Source of the DNA: Euwallacea fornicatus
Lineage: Eukaryota > Arthropoda > Insecta > Coleoptera > Curculionidae
Reading direction: 5' to 3'
DNA: 64,000 nucleotides
Assembly: GCF_040115645.1 (NCBI RefSeq)
Contig: NW_027096049.1
Coordinates: 186,001 to 250,000 of the forward strand
Shown here: positions 52,770-64,000 of the stretch, one piece after another
How the letters are laid out: each line of letters begins with the position of its first letter
Position numbering within the stretch: position 1 is the first letter of the stretch
The notes under the pieces: model-generated
Told to the model about the DNA's origin: nothing
Database searches by the model: none
The model's input: only the letters and a program-made list of their open reading frames with translations
Position numbers and translations under genes: made by a program

Positions 52770-55057
52770 TTTCACATGACGTAACACATCATGATTGTAT
52801 CATCTTGAGTTTCCACGAAAAATAGTACTTTATGAGCTCCAACATACAGTTTTTGTGATTTTTCACACTTTGAAGCTCGATAACTTCGGCACTTAAATTC
52901 CAAATTTCTTAAACAAAGACTCAAATGAACCATCTCGACGAGATCTTTAACATGACGTAACACATCATGATTGTATCATCTTGAGTTTCCACGAAAAATA
53001 GTACTTTATGAGCTCAAACATATAATATTTGTAACTTTTCACATTTTGAAGCTCGATAACTTCGTTCAATGAGGACCACATTTCTTAAACAAAGACTCAA
53101 ATGAACCATCTCGACGAGATCTTTAACATGACGTAACACATCATGATTGTATCATCTTGAGTTTCCAAGAAAAATAGTACTTTATGAGCTCAAACATTCA
53201 GTTTTTGTGATTTTTCACACTTTGAAGCTCGATAACTTCGGCAATTAAATTCCAAATTTCTTAAACAAAGACTCAAATGAACCATCTCGACGAGATCTTT
53301 AACATGACGTAACACATCATGACTGTATCATCTTGAGTTTCCACGAAAAATAGTACTTTATGAGCTCAAACATATAATATTTGTGATTTTTCACACTTTG
53401 AAGCTCGATAACTTCGGCAATTAAATTCCAAATTTCTTAAACAAAGACTCAAATGAACCATCTCTACGAGATCTTTAACATGACGTAACACATCATGACT
53501 GTATCATCTTGAGTTTCCAAGAAAAATAGTACTTTATGAGCTCAAACATACAGTTTTTGTGACTTTTCACATTTTGAAGCTCGATAACTTCGGTCAATGA
53601 GGACCAAATTTCTTAAACAAAGACTCAAATGAACCATCTCGACGAGATCTTTAACATGACGTAACACATCATGATTGTATCATCTTAAGTTTCCATGAAA
53701 AATAGTACTTTATGAGCTCAAACCTACAATTTTTGTGACTTTTCACATTTTGAAGCTCGATAACTTCGGTCAATGAGGACCAAATTTCTTAAACAAAGAC
53801 TCAAATGAACCATCTCTACGAGATCTTTAACATGACGTAACACATCATGACTGTATCATCTTGAGTTTCCAAGAAAAATAGTACTTTATGAGCTCAAACA
53901 TCCAGTTTTTGTGATTTTTCACACTTTGAAGCTCGATAACTTCGGCAATTAAATTCCAAATTTCTTAAACAAAGACTCAAATGAACCATCTCGACGAGAT
54001 CTTTAACATGACGTAACACATCATGATTGTATCATCTTGAGTTTCCACGAAAAATAGTACTTTATGAGCTCAAACATATAATATTTGTAACTTTTCACAT
54101 TTTGAAGCTCGATAACTTCGTTCAATGAGGACCACATTTCTTAAACAAAGACTCAAATGAACCATCTCGACGAGATCTTTAACATGACGTAACACATCAT
54201 GATTGTATCATCTTGAGTTTCCAAGAAAAATAGTACTTTATGAGCTCAAACATTCAGTTTTTGTGATTTTTCACACTTTGAAGCTCGATAACTTCGGCAA
54301 TTAAATTCCAAATTTCTTAAACAAAGACTCAAATGAACCATCTCTACGAGATCTTTAACATGACGTAACACATCATGACTGTATCATCTTGAGTTTCCAC
54401 GAAAAATAGTACTTTATGAGCTCAAACATTCAGTTTTTGTGATTTTTCACACTTTGAAGCTCGATAACTTCGGCAATTAAATTCCAAATTTCTTAAACAA
54501 AGACTCAAATGAACCATCTCGACGAGATCTTTGACATGACGTAACACATCATGATTGTATCAACTTGAGTTTCCAAGAAAAATAGTACTTTATGAGCTCA
54601 AACATACAGTTTTTGTGATTTTTCACACTTTGAAGCTCGATAACTTCGGCAATTAAATTCCAAATTTCTTAAACAAAGACTCAAATGAACCATCTCGACG
54701 AGATCTTTAACATCACGTAACACATCATGATTGTATCATCTTGAGTTTCCAAGAAAAATAGTACTTTATGAGCTCAAACATCCAGTTTTTGTGATTTTTC
54801 ACACTTTGAAGCTCGATAACTTCGGCAATTAAATTCCAAATTTCTTAAACAAAGACTCAAATGAACCATCTCTATGAGATCTTTAGCATGACGTAACACA
54901 TCATGATTGTATCATCTTGAGTTTCCAAGAAAAATAGTACTTTATGAGCTCAAACATCCAGTTTTTGTGATTTTTCACACTTTGAAGCTCGATAACTTCG
55001 GCAATTAAATTCCAAATTTCTTAAACAAAGACTCAAATGAACCATCTCTACGAGATC
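52770..55057. repeat. 13-unit HOR, copy 2 (2,288 bp)
   Basis: Repeats the first eleven units of 50306-52769. It then drops the CAACTTG B and CCTACAAT units and ends with CATCACG/CATCCAG and an extra CATCCAG unit preceded by CTCTATGAG and TTTAGCATG. The length change is consistent with unequal exchange inside the HOR. Confidence 0.9.
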
Positions 55058-56465
55058 TTTCACATGACGTAACACATCATGATTGTATCATCTTGAGTTT
55101 CCACGAAAAATAGTACTTTATGAGCTCCAACATACAGTTTTTGTGATTTTTCACACTTTGAAGCTCGATAACTTCGGCAATTAAATTCCAAATTTCTTAA
55201 ACTAAGACTCAAATGAACCATCTCGACGAGATCTTTAACATGACGTAACACATCATGATTGTATCATCTTGAGTTTCCACGAAAAATAGTACTTTATGAG
55301 CTCAAACATATAATATTTGTAACTTTTCACATTTTGAAGCTCGATAACTTCGGTCAATGAGGACCAAATTTCTTAAACAAAGACTCAAATGAACCATCTC
55401 GACGAGATCTTTAACATGACGTAACACATCATGATTGTATCATCTTGAGTTTCCAAGAAAAATAGTACTTTATGAGCTCAAACATCCAGTTTTTGTGATT
55501 TTTCACACTTTGAAGCTCGATAACTTCGGCAATTAAATTCCAAATTTCTTAAACAAAGACTCAAATGAACCATCTCGACGAGATCTTTAACATGACGTAA
55601 CACATCATGATTGTATCATCTTGAGTTTCCACGAAAAATAGTACTTTATGAGCTCAAACATATAATATTTGTAACTTTTCACATTTTGAAGCTCGATAAC
55701 TTCGTTCAATGAGGACCACATTTCTTAAACAAAGACTCAAATGAACCATCTCGACGAGATCTTTAACATGACGTAACACATCATGATTGTATCATCTTGA
55801 GTTTCCAAGAAAAATAGTACTTTATGAGCTCAAACATTCAGTTTTTGTGATTTTTCACACTTTGAAGCTCGATAACTTCGGCAATTAAATTCCAAATTTC
55901 TTAAACAAAGACTCAAATGAACCATCTCTACGAGATCTTTAACATGACGTAACACATCATGACTGTATCATCTTGAGTTTCCACGAAAAATAGTACTTTA
56001 TGAGCTCAAACATTCAGTTTTTGTGATTTTTCACACTTTGAAGCTCGATAACTTCGGCAATTAAATTCCAAATTTCTTAAACAAAGACTCAAATGAACCA
56101 TCTCGACGAGATCTTTGACATGACGTAACACATCATGATTGTATCAACTTGAGTTTCCAAGAAAAATAGTACTTTATGAGCTCAAACATACAGTTTTTGT
56201 GACTTTTCACATTTTGAAGCTCGATAACTTCTGTCAATGAGGACCAAATTTCTTAAACAAAGACTCAAATGAACCATCTCGACGAGATCTTTAACATCAC
56301 GTAACACATCATGATTGTATCATCTTGAGTTTCCAAGAAAAATAGTACTTTATGAGCTCAAACATCCAGTTTTTGTGATTTTTCACACTTTGAAGCTCGA
56401 TAACTTCGGCAATTAAATTCCAAATTTCTTAAACAAAGACTCAAATGAACCATCTCTACGAGATC
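55058..56465. repeat. 8-unit block, second copy of 47842-49249
   Basis: Same eight units with the shared rare AAACTAAGAC (about 55202) and ACTTCTGTC (56227) changes. It lies directly after the 14/13-unit tandem pair, so the pair is bracketed by two copies of this block, with the six-unit run 49250-50305 between the first copy and the pair. Confidence 0.88.
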
Positions 56466-58225
56466 TTTCACATGACGTAACACATCATGATTGTATCATC
56501 TTGAGTTTCCACGAAAAATAGTACTTTATGAGCTCCAACATACAGTTTTTGTGATTTTTCACACTTTGAAGCTCGATAACTTCGGCACTTAAATTCCAAA
56601 TTTCTTAAACAAAGACTCAAATGAACCATCTCGACGAGATCTTTAACATGACGTAACACATCATGATTGTATCATCTTGAGTTTCCACGAAAAATAGTAC
56701 TTTATGAGCTCAAACATATAATATTTGTAACTTTTCACATTTTGAAGCTCGATAACTTCGTTCAATGAGGACCACATTTCTTAAACAAAGACTCAAATGA
56801 ACCATCTCGACGAGATCTTTAACATGACGTAACACATCATGATTGTATCATCTTGAGTTTCCAAGAAAAATAGTACTTTATGAGCTCAAACATTCAGTTT
56901 TTGTGATTTTTCACACTTTGAAGCTCGATAACTTCGGCAATTAAATTCCAAATTTCTTAAACAAAGACTCAAATGAACCATCTCTACGAGATCTTTAACA
57001 TGACGTAACACATCATGACTGTATCATCTTGAGTTTCCACGAAAAATAGTACTTTATGAGCTCAAACATATAATATTTGTGATTTTTCACACTTTGAAGC
57101 TCGATAACTTCGGCAATTAAATTCCAAATTTCTTAAACAAAGACTCAAATGAACCATCTCGACGAGATCTTTAACATGACGTAACACATCATGATTGTAT
57201 CAACTTGAGTTTCCAAGAAAAATAGTACTTTATGAGCTCAAACATACAGTTTTTGTGACTTTTCACATTTTGAAGCTCGATAACTTCGGTCAATGAGGAC
57301 CAAATTTCTTAAACAAAGACTCAAATGAACCATCTCGACGAGATCTTTAACATGACGTAACACATCATGATTGTATCATCTTAAGTTTCCATGAAAAATA
57401 GTACTTTATGAGCTCAAACCTACAATTTTTGTGACTTTTCACATTTTGAAGCTCGATAACTTCGGTCAATGAGGACCAAATTTCTTAAACAAAGACTCAA
57501 ATGAACCATCTCGACGAGATCTTTAACATGACGTAACACATCATGATTGTATCATCTTGAGTTTCCAAGAAAAATAGTACTTTATGAGCTCAAACATCCA
57601 GTTTTTGTGATTTTTCACACTTTGAAACTCGATAACTTCGGCAATTAAATTCCAAATTTCTTAAACAAAGACTCAAATGAACCATCTCGACGAGATCTTT
57701 AACATGACGTAACACATCATGATTGTATCATCTTGAGTTTCCACGAAAAATAGTACTTTATGAGCTCAAACATATAATATTTGTAACTTTTCACATTTTG
57801 AAGCTCGATAACTTCGTTCAATGAGGACCACATTTCTTAAACAAAGACTCAAATGAACCATCTCGACGAGATCTTTAACATGACGTAACACATCATGATT
57901 GTATCATCTTGAGTTTCCAAGAAAAATAGTACTTTATGAGCTCAAACATTCAGTTTTTGTGATTTTTCACACTTTGAAGCTCGATAACTTCGGCAATTAA
58001 ATTCCAAATTTCTTAAACAAAGACTCAAATGAACCATCTCTACGAGATCTTTAACATGACGTAACACATCATGACTGTATCATCTTGAGTTTCCACGAAA
58101 AATAGTACTTTATGAGCTCAAACATTCAGTTTTTGTGATTTTTCACACTTTGAAGCTCGATAACTTCGGCAATTAAATTCCAAATTTCTTAAACAAAGAC
58201 TCAAATGAACCATCTCGTCGAGATC
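56466..58225. repeat. GCTCCAAC and class C units, then an 8-unit block copied at 61919
   Basis: 56466-56817 is the usual GCTCCAAC (CACTTAAATT) unit plus class C. 56818-58225 is CATTCAG; CATGACTG/ATATAAT; CAACTTG B; CCTACAAT; CATCCAG (private TTTGAAACTCG); class C; CATTCAG; CATGACTG/CATTCAG. It recurs at 61919-63326, offset 5,101 bp (29 units, three short). Confidence 0.87.
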
Positions 58226-59281
58226 TTTGACATGACGTAACACATCATGATTGTATCAACTTGAGTTTCCAAGAAAAATAGTACTTTATGAGCTCAAACA
58301 TACAGTTTTTGTGACTTTTCACATTTTGAAGCTCGATAACTTCGGTCAATGAGGACCAAATTTCTTAAACAAAGACTCAAATGAACCATCTCGACGAGAT
58401 CTTTAACATCACGTAACACATCATGATTGTATCATCTTGAGTTTCCAAGAAAAATAGTACTTTATGAGCTCAAACATCCAGTTTTTGTGATTTTTCACAC
58501 TTTGAAGCTCGATAACTTCGGCAATTAAATTCCAAATTTCTTAAACAAAGACTCAAATGAACCATCTCTATGAGATCTTTCACATGACGTAACACATCAT
58601 GATTGTATCATCTTGAGTTTCCAAGAAAAATAGTACTTTATGAGCTCAAACATTCAGTTTTTGTGATTTTTCACACTTTGAAGCTCGATAACTTCGGCAA
58701 TTAAATTCCAAATTTCTTAAACAAAGACTCAAATGAACCATCTCGACGAGATCTTTAACATGACGTAACACATCATGATTGTATCATCTTGAGTTTCCAA
58801 GAAAAATAGTACTTTATGAACTCAAACATTCAGTTTTTGTGATTTTTCACACTTTGAAGCTCGATAACTTCGGCAATTAAATTCCAAATTTCTTAAACAA
58901 AGACTCAAATGAACCATCTCTACGAGATCTTTAACATGACGTAACACATCATGACTGTATCATCTTGAGTTTCCACGAAAAATAGTACTTTATGAGCTCA
59001 AACATATAATATTTGTGATTTTTCACACTATGAAGCTCGATAACTTCGGCAATTAAATTCCAAATTTCTTAAACAAAGACTCAAATGAACCATCTCGACG
59101 AGATCTTTAACATGACGTAACACATCATGATTGTATCAACTTGAGTTTCCAAGAAAAATAGTACTTTATGAGCTCAAACATACAGTTTTTGTAACTTTTC
59201 ACATTTTGAAGCTCGATAACTTCGGTCAATGAGGACCAAATTTCTTAAACAAAGACTCAAATGAACCATCTCGACGAGATC
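58226..59281. repeat. Six units with CTCGTCGAG and CTCTATGAG junctions
   Basis: TTTGACATG/CAACTTG B; CATCACG; TTTCACATG/CATTCAG; TATGAACTCAAAC; CATGACTG/ATATAAT (private CACACTATG); CAACTTG/GTAAC. The order from the GAACTC unit onward matches 31662 onward. Confidence 0.8.
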
Positions 59282-60336
59282 TTTAACATGACGTAACACA
59301 TCATGATTGTATCATCTTAAGTTTCCATGAAAAATAATACTTTATGAGCTCAAACCTACAATTTTTGTGACTTTTCACATTTTGAAGCTCGATAACTTCG
59401 GTCAATGAGGACCAAATTTCTTAAACAAAGACTCAAATGAACCATTTCCACGAGATCTTTAACATGACGTAACACATCATGATTGTATCATCTTGAGTTT
59501 CCAAGAAAAATAGTAGTTTATGAGCTCAAACATACAGTTTTTGTGATTTTTCACACTTTGAAGCTCGATAACTTCGGCAAATAAATTCCAAATTTCTTAA
59601 ACAAAGACTCAAATGTACCATCTCGACGAAATCTTTAACATGACGTAACACATCATGATTGTATCATCTTGAGTTTCCAAGAAAAATAGTACTTTATGAG
59701 CTCAAACATACAGTTTTTGTGATTTTTCACACTTTGAAGCTCGATAACTTCGGCACTTAAATTCCAAATTTCTTCAACAAAGACTCAAATGAACCATCTC
59801 GACGAGATCTTTAACATGACGTAACACATCATGATTGTATCATCTTGAGTTTCCATGAAAAATAGTACTTTATTAGCTCAAACATACAGTTTTTGTGATT
59901 ATTCACACTTTGAAGCTCGATAACTTCGGCAAATAAATTCCAAATTTCTTAAACAAAGACTCAAATGAACCATCTCGACGAGATCTTTAACATTACGTAA
60001 CACATCATGATTGAATCATCTTGAGATTCCAAGAAAAATAGTACTTTATGAGCTCAAACATTCAGTTTTTGTGAATATTCACAATTTGAAGCTCGATAAC
60101 TTCGGCAATTAAATCCAAATTTCTTAAACAAAGACTCAAATGAACCATCTCTACGAGATCTTTAGCATGACGTAACACATCATGACTGTATCATCTTGAG
60201 TTTCCACGAAAAATAGTACTTTATGAGCTCAAACATACAGTTTTTGTGATTATTCACACTTTGAAGCTCGATAACTTCGGCACTTAAATTCCAAATTTCT
60301 TAAACAAAGACTCAAATGAACCATCTCGACGAGATC
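59282..60336. repeat. 6-unit block, second copy of 43092-44146
   Basis: Matches the left copy unit by unit at a 92-unit displacement. The 16-bp palindrome is at 60069-60084. Four or so private substitutions separate the copies. Confidence 0.88.
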
Positions 60337-61038
60337 TTTAACATGACGTAACACATCATGACTGTATCATCTTGAGTTTCCACGAAAAATAGTACTTTAT
60401 GAGCTCAAACATACAGTTTTTGTGATTATTCACACTTTGAAGCTCGATAACTTCGGCAAATAAATTCCAAATTTCTTAAACAAAGACTCAAATGAACCAT
60501 CTCGACGAGATCTTTAACATTACGTAACACATCATGATTGAATCATCTTGAGATTCCAAGAAAAATAGTACTTTATGAGCTCAAACATTCAGTTTTTGTG
60601 AATATTCACAATTTGAAGCTCGATAACTTCGGCAATTAAATCCAAATTTCTTAAACAAAGACTCAAATGAACCATCTCTACGAGATCTTTAGCATGACGT
60701 AACACATCATGACTGTATCATCTTGAGTTTCCACGAAAAATAGTACTTTATGAGCTCAAACATACAGTTTTTGTGATTATTCACACTTTGAAGCTCGATA
60801 ACTTCGGCACTTAAATTCCAAATTTCTTAAACAAAGACTCAAATGAACCATCTCGACGAGATCTTTAACATGACGTAACACATCATGATTGTATCATCTT
60901 GAGTTTCCACGAAAAATAGTACTTTATGAGCTCAAACATACAGTTTTTGTGATTTTTCACACTTTGAAGCTCGATAACTTCGGCAATTAAATCCAAATTT
61001 CTTAAACAAAGACTCAAATGAACCATCTCGACGAGATC
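60337..61038. repeat. Four units with a short-step repeat of the palindrome unit
   Basis: The palindrome and TAGCATGACG units at 59986-60336 recur at 60513-60863 (527-bp step), with the second palindrome at 60596-60611. The units between and after them differ: GATTATTCACAC/GCAAATAAATT at 60337 against a 175-bp GATTTTTCACAC unit at 60864. Confidence 0.86.
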
Positions 61039-61918
61039 TTTAACATGACGTAACACATCATGATTGTATCAACTTGAGTTTCCAAGAAAAATAGTACTTT
61101 ATGAGCTCAAACATACAGTTTTTGTGATTTTTCACACTTTGAAGCTCGATAACTTCGGCAATTAAATTCCAAATTTCTTAAACAAAGACTCAAATGAACC
61201 ATCTCGACGAAATCTTTAACATGACGTAACACATCATGATTGTATCATCTTGAGTTTCCACGAAAAATAGTACTTTATGAGCTCAAACATATAATATTTG
61301 TAACTTTTCACATTTTGAAGCTCGATAACTTCGTTCAATGAGGACCACATTTCTTAAACAAAGACTCAAATGAACTATCTCTACGAGATCTTTAACATGA
61401 CGTAACACATCATGACTGTATCATCTTGAGTTTCCACGAAAAATAGTACTTTATGAGCTCAAACATATAATATTTGTGATTTTTCACACTTTGAAGCTCG
61501 ATAACTTCGGCAATTAAATTCCAAATTTCTTAAACAAAGACTCAAATGAACCATCTCGACGAGATCTTTAACATGACGTAACACATCATGATTGTATCAA
61601 CTTGAGTTTCCAAGAAAAATAGTACTTTATGAGCTCAAACATACAGTTTTTGTGACTTTTCACATTTTGAAGCTCGATAACTTCAGTCAATGAGGACCAA
61701 ATTTCTTAAACAAAGACTCAAATGAACCATCTCGACGAAATCTTTAACATGACGTAACACATCATGATTGTATCATCTTGAGTTTCCACGAAAAATAGTA
61801 CTTTATGAGCTCAAACATATAATATTTGTAACTTTTCACATTTTGAAGCTCGATAACTTCGTTCAATGAGGACCACATTTCTTAAACAAAGACTCAAATG
61901 AACCATCTCGACGAGATC
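61039..61918. repeat. Five units with two GACGAAATC-linked class C units
   Basis: A CAACTTG/CATACAG class A unit, class C (about 61215), CATGACTG/ATATAAT after a private GAACTATC, a CAACTTG B unit with CAGTCAATGAGG, then class C again. Both class C units follow a GACGAAATC junction, giving a 3-unit step. Confidence 0.8.
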
Positions 61919-63326
61919 TTTAACATGACGTAACACATCATGATTGTATCATCTTGAGTTTCCAAGAAAAATAGTACTTTATGAGCTCAAACATTCAGTT
62001 TTTGTGATTTTTCACACTTTGAAGCTCGATAACTTCGGCAATTAAATTCCAAATTTCTTAAACAAAGACTCAAATGAACCATCTCTACGAGATCTTTAAC
62101 ATGACGTAACACATCATGACTGTATCATCTTGAGTTTCCACGAAAAATAGTACTTTATGAGCTCAAACATATAATATTTGTGATTTTTCACACTTTGAAG
62201 CTCGATAACTTCGGCAATTAAATTCCAAATTTCTTAAACAAAGACTCAAATGAACCATCTCGACGAGATCTTTAACATGACGTAACACATCATGATTGTA
62301 TCAACTTGAGTTTCCAAGAAAAATAGTACTTTATGAGCTCAAACATACAGTTTTTGTGACTTTTCACATTTTGAAGCTCGATAACTTCGGTCAATGAGGA
62401 CCAAATTTCTTAAACAAAGACTCAAATGAACCATCTCGACGAGATCTTTAACATGACGTAACACATCATGATTGTATCATCTTAAGTTTCCATGAAAAAT
62501 AGTACTTTATGAGCTCAAACCTACAATTTTTGTGACTTTTCACATTTTGAAGCTCGATAACTTCGGTCAATGAGGACCAAATTTCTTAAACAAAGACTCA
62601 AATGAACCATCTCGACGAGATCTTTAACATGACGTAACACATCATGATTGTATCATCTTGAGTTTCCAAGAAAAATAGTACTTTATGAGCTCAAACATCC
62701 AGTTTTTGTGATTTTTCACACTTTGAAGCTCGATAACTTCGGCAATTAAATTCCAAATTTCTTAAACAAAGACTCAAATGAACCATCTCGACGAGATCTT
62801 TAACATGACGTAACACATCATGATTGTATCATCTTGAGTTTCCACGAAAAATAGTACTTTATGAGCTCAAACATATAATATTTGTAACTTTTCACATTTT
62901 GAAGCTCGATAACTTCGTTCAATGAGGACCACATTTCTTAAACAAAAACTCAAATGAACCATCTCGACGAGATCTTTAACATGACGTAACACATCATGAT
63001 TGTATCATCTTGAGTTTCCAAGAAAAATAGTACTTTATGAGCTCAAACATTCAGTTTTTGTGATTTTTCACACTTTGAAGCTCGATAACTTCGGCAATTA
63101 AATTCCAAATTTCTTAAACAAAGACTCAAATGAACCATCTCTACGAGATCTTTAACATGACGTAACACATCATGACTGTATCATCTTGAGTTTCCACGAA
63201 AAATAGTACTTTATGAGCTCAAACATTCAGTTTTTGTGATTTTTCACACTTTGAAGCTCGATAACTTCGGCAATTAAATTCCAAATTTCTTAAACAAAGA
63301 CTCAAATGAACCATCTCGACGAGATC
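61919..63326. repeat. 8-unit block, second copy of 56818-58225
   Basis: Same order of eight units as the first copy. The class C unit at 62799 has a private AACAAAAACTC. Confidence 0.87.
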
Positions 63327-63854
63327 TTTAACATGACGTAACACATCATGATTGTATCATCTTGAGTTTCCACGAAAAATAGTACTTTATGAGCTCAAAC
63401 ATATAATATTTGTAACTTTTCACATTTTGAAGCTCGATAACTTCGTTCAATGAGGACCACATTTCTTAAACAAAGACTCAAATGAACCATCTCGACGAGA
63501 TCTTTAACATGACGTAACACATCATGATTGTATCATCTTGAGTTTCCAAGAAAAATAGTACTTTATGAGCTCAAACATTCAGTTTTTGTGATTTTTCACA
63601 CTTTGAAGCTCGATAACTTCGGCAATTAAATTCCAAATTTCTTAAACAAAGACTCAAATGAACCATCTCTACGAGATCTTTAACATGACGTAACACATCA
63701 TGACTGTATCATCTTGAGTTTCCACGAAAAATAGTACTTTATGAGCTCAAACATTCAGTTTTTGTGATTTTTCACACTTTGAAGCTCGATAACTTCGGCA
63801 ATTAAATTCCAAATTTCTTAAACAAAGACTCAAATGAACCATCTCGACGAGATC
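62799..63854. repeat. Tandem trimer (2 x 528 bp)
   Basis: Class C; CATTCAG; CATGACTG/CATTCAG at 62799-63326, repeated at 63327-63854. The first half overlaps the end of the 8-unit copy. The visible difference is the AACAAAAACTC change in the first trimer. Confidence 0.88.
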
Positions 63855-64000
63855 TTTGACATGACGTAACACATCATGATTGTATCAACTTGAGTTTCCA
63901 AGAAAAATAGTACTTTATGAGCTCAAACATACAGTTTTTGTGACTTTTCACATTTTGAAGCTCGATAACTTCGGTCAATGAGGACCAAATTTCTTAAACA
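63855..64000. repeat. Last, partial unit (146 bp)
   Basis: A TTTGACATG/CAACTTG B-class unit with GGTCAATGAGGACC, cut by the window edge. It is the expected next unit in the common right-half order, so the array continues beyond the window. Confidence 0.9.

Larger units (their letters stand above)
1..64000. repeat. 176-bp satellite DNA array, 363 full units plus one partial
   Basis: The same 176-bp unit repeats head to tail from the first base to the last. All units are in one orientation and no unrelated sequence lies between them. A consensus-like unit has 57 G+C in 176 (about 32%). By hand count 34 units are 175 bp, and 363 units x 176 minus 34 equals the 63,854 bases before the last partial unit. 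Length near one nucleosome repeat, homogeneity and HOR structure are typical of centromeric or pericentromeric satellites. It carries no sign of coding. Centromere function and plant origin are inferred. A subtelomeric or other heterochromatic satellite, or a different eukaryotic lineage, remains possible. Confidence 0.97.

Noticed and set aside
11402..56659. Fourteen reverse-strand open frames of 63-72 codons with nearly the same translation, for example at 11402-11620, 50308-50499 and 56468-56659
   Set aside because: They are the satellite read backward. They appear wherever a GCTCCAAC unit lacks the stop found in other units and runs into the next unit. Because 176 is not a multiple of 3, the frame shifts in each unit. 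No start context, codon bias or conserved domain supports a protein.
1..64000. CRISPR array
   Set aside because: The whole 176-bp unit repeats with no unique spacers between short repeats, and there are no cas genes.
1..64000. Inverted arrangement or orientation switch within the array
   Set aside because: Every unit followed from start to end keeps the same strand, and the register closes exactly over 363 units.

Overview
The whole 64 kb window is one uninterrupted tandem satellite array. It contains no gene, RNA gene, mobile element or unique sequence that I can find. The unit is 176 bp (about 32% G+C), and every unit has the same orientation. Taking the phase in which the window opens (motif TTTAACATGACG), the last unit starts at 63855. 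That gives 363 complete units plus a partial one of 146 bp. By hand count 34 units are 175 bp, and 363 x 176 - 34 accounts for all 63,854 bases, so nothing else appears to be inserted.

The unit length fits one nucleosome plus linker. Together with the A+T richness, higher-order structure and short dyads in each unit, this suggests a eukaryotic centromeric or pericentromeric satellite. A flowering plant seems most likely to me, but I do not recognise the sequence as a named family, so the lineage and the centromeric role are inferences.

Three unit classes recur. Class A has TGATTTTTCACACTTT and CGGCAATTAAATTCC. Class B has TGACTTTTCACATTTT and GGTCAATGAGGACC. Class C has ATATAATATTTG, GTAACTTTTCACATTTT and CGTTCAATGAGGACCACA. 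Recombinants between them are common. Scattered diagnostic substitutions mark individual units, so the layout can be read as a mosaic of higher-order repeats (HORs) of 2 to 21 units.

Layout: 1-878, lead-in units. 879-5801, 5- to 7-unit HORs with a CGGAGACTC marker. 5802-8789, mixed units and short local duplications. 8790-15296, longer HORs mixing the CGGAG marker with class C pairs. 15297-17936, class A/C units with the GATATCTTCGG marker. 17937-19518, an island of left-type units copied from near 8-9 kb. 19519-21102, transition. 21103-28318, two 20-unit copies displaced by 21 units. 28319-43091, nested 3- to 7-unit duplications. 43092-64000, HORs including a 14-unit tandem and exact long-range copies at 29-, 41- and 92-unit offsets. 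CGGAG-marked units stop at about 19.5 kb, and CTTAAG/CCTACAAT units start only at about 23.2 kb, so the two parts amplified at least partly separately.

No previously undescribed gene system is present. The points worth following are the conserved dyads, the rare 16-bp palindrome cassette, the ordered C-to-CATTCAG pair and the record of unequal exchange. HOR edges are placed on unit boundaries and were compared by eye through diagnostic bases, not by full alignment.
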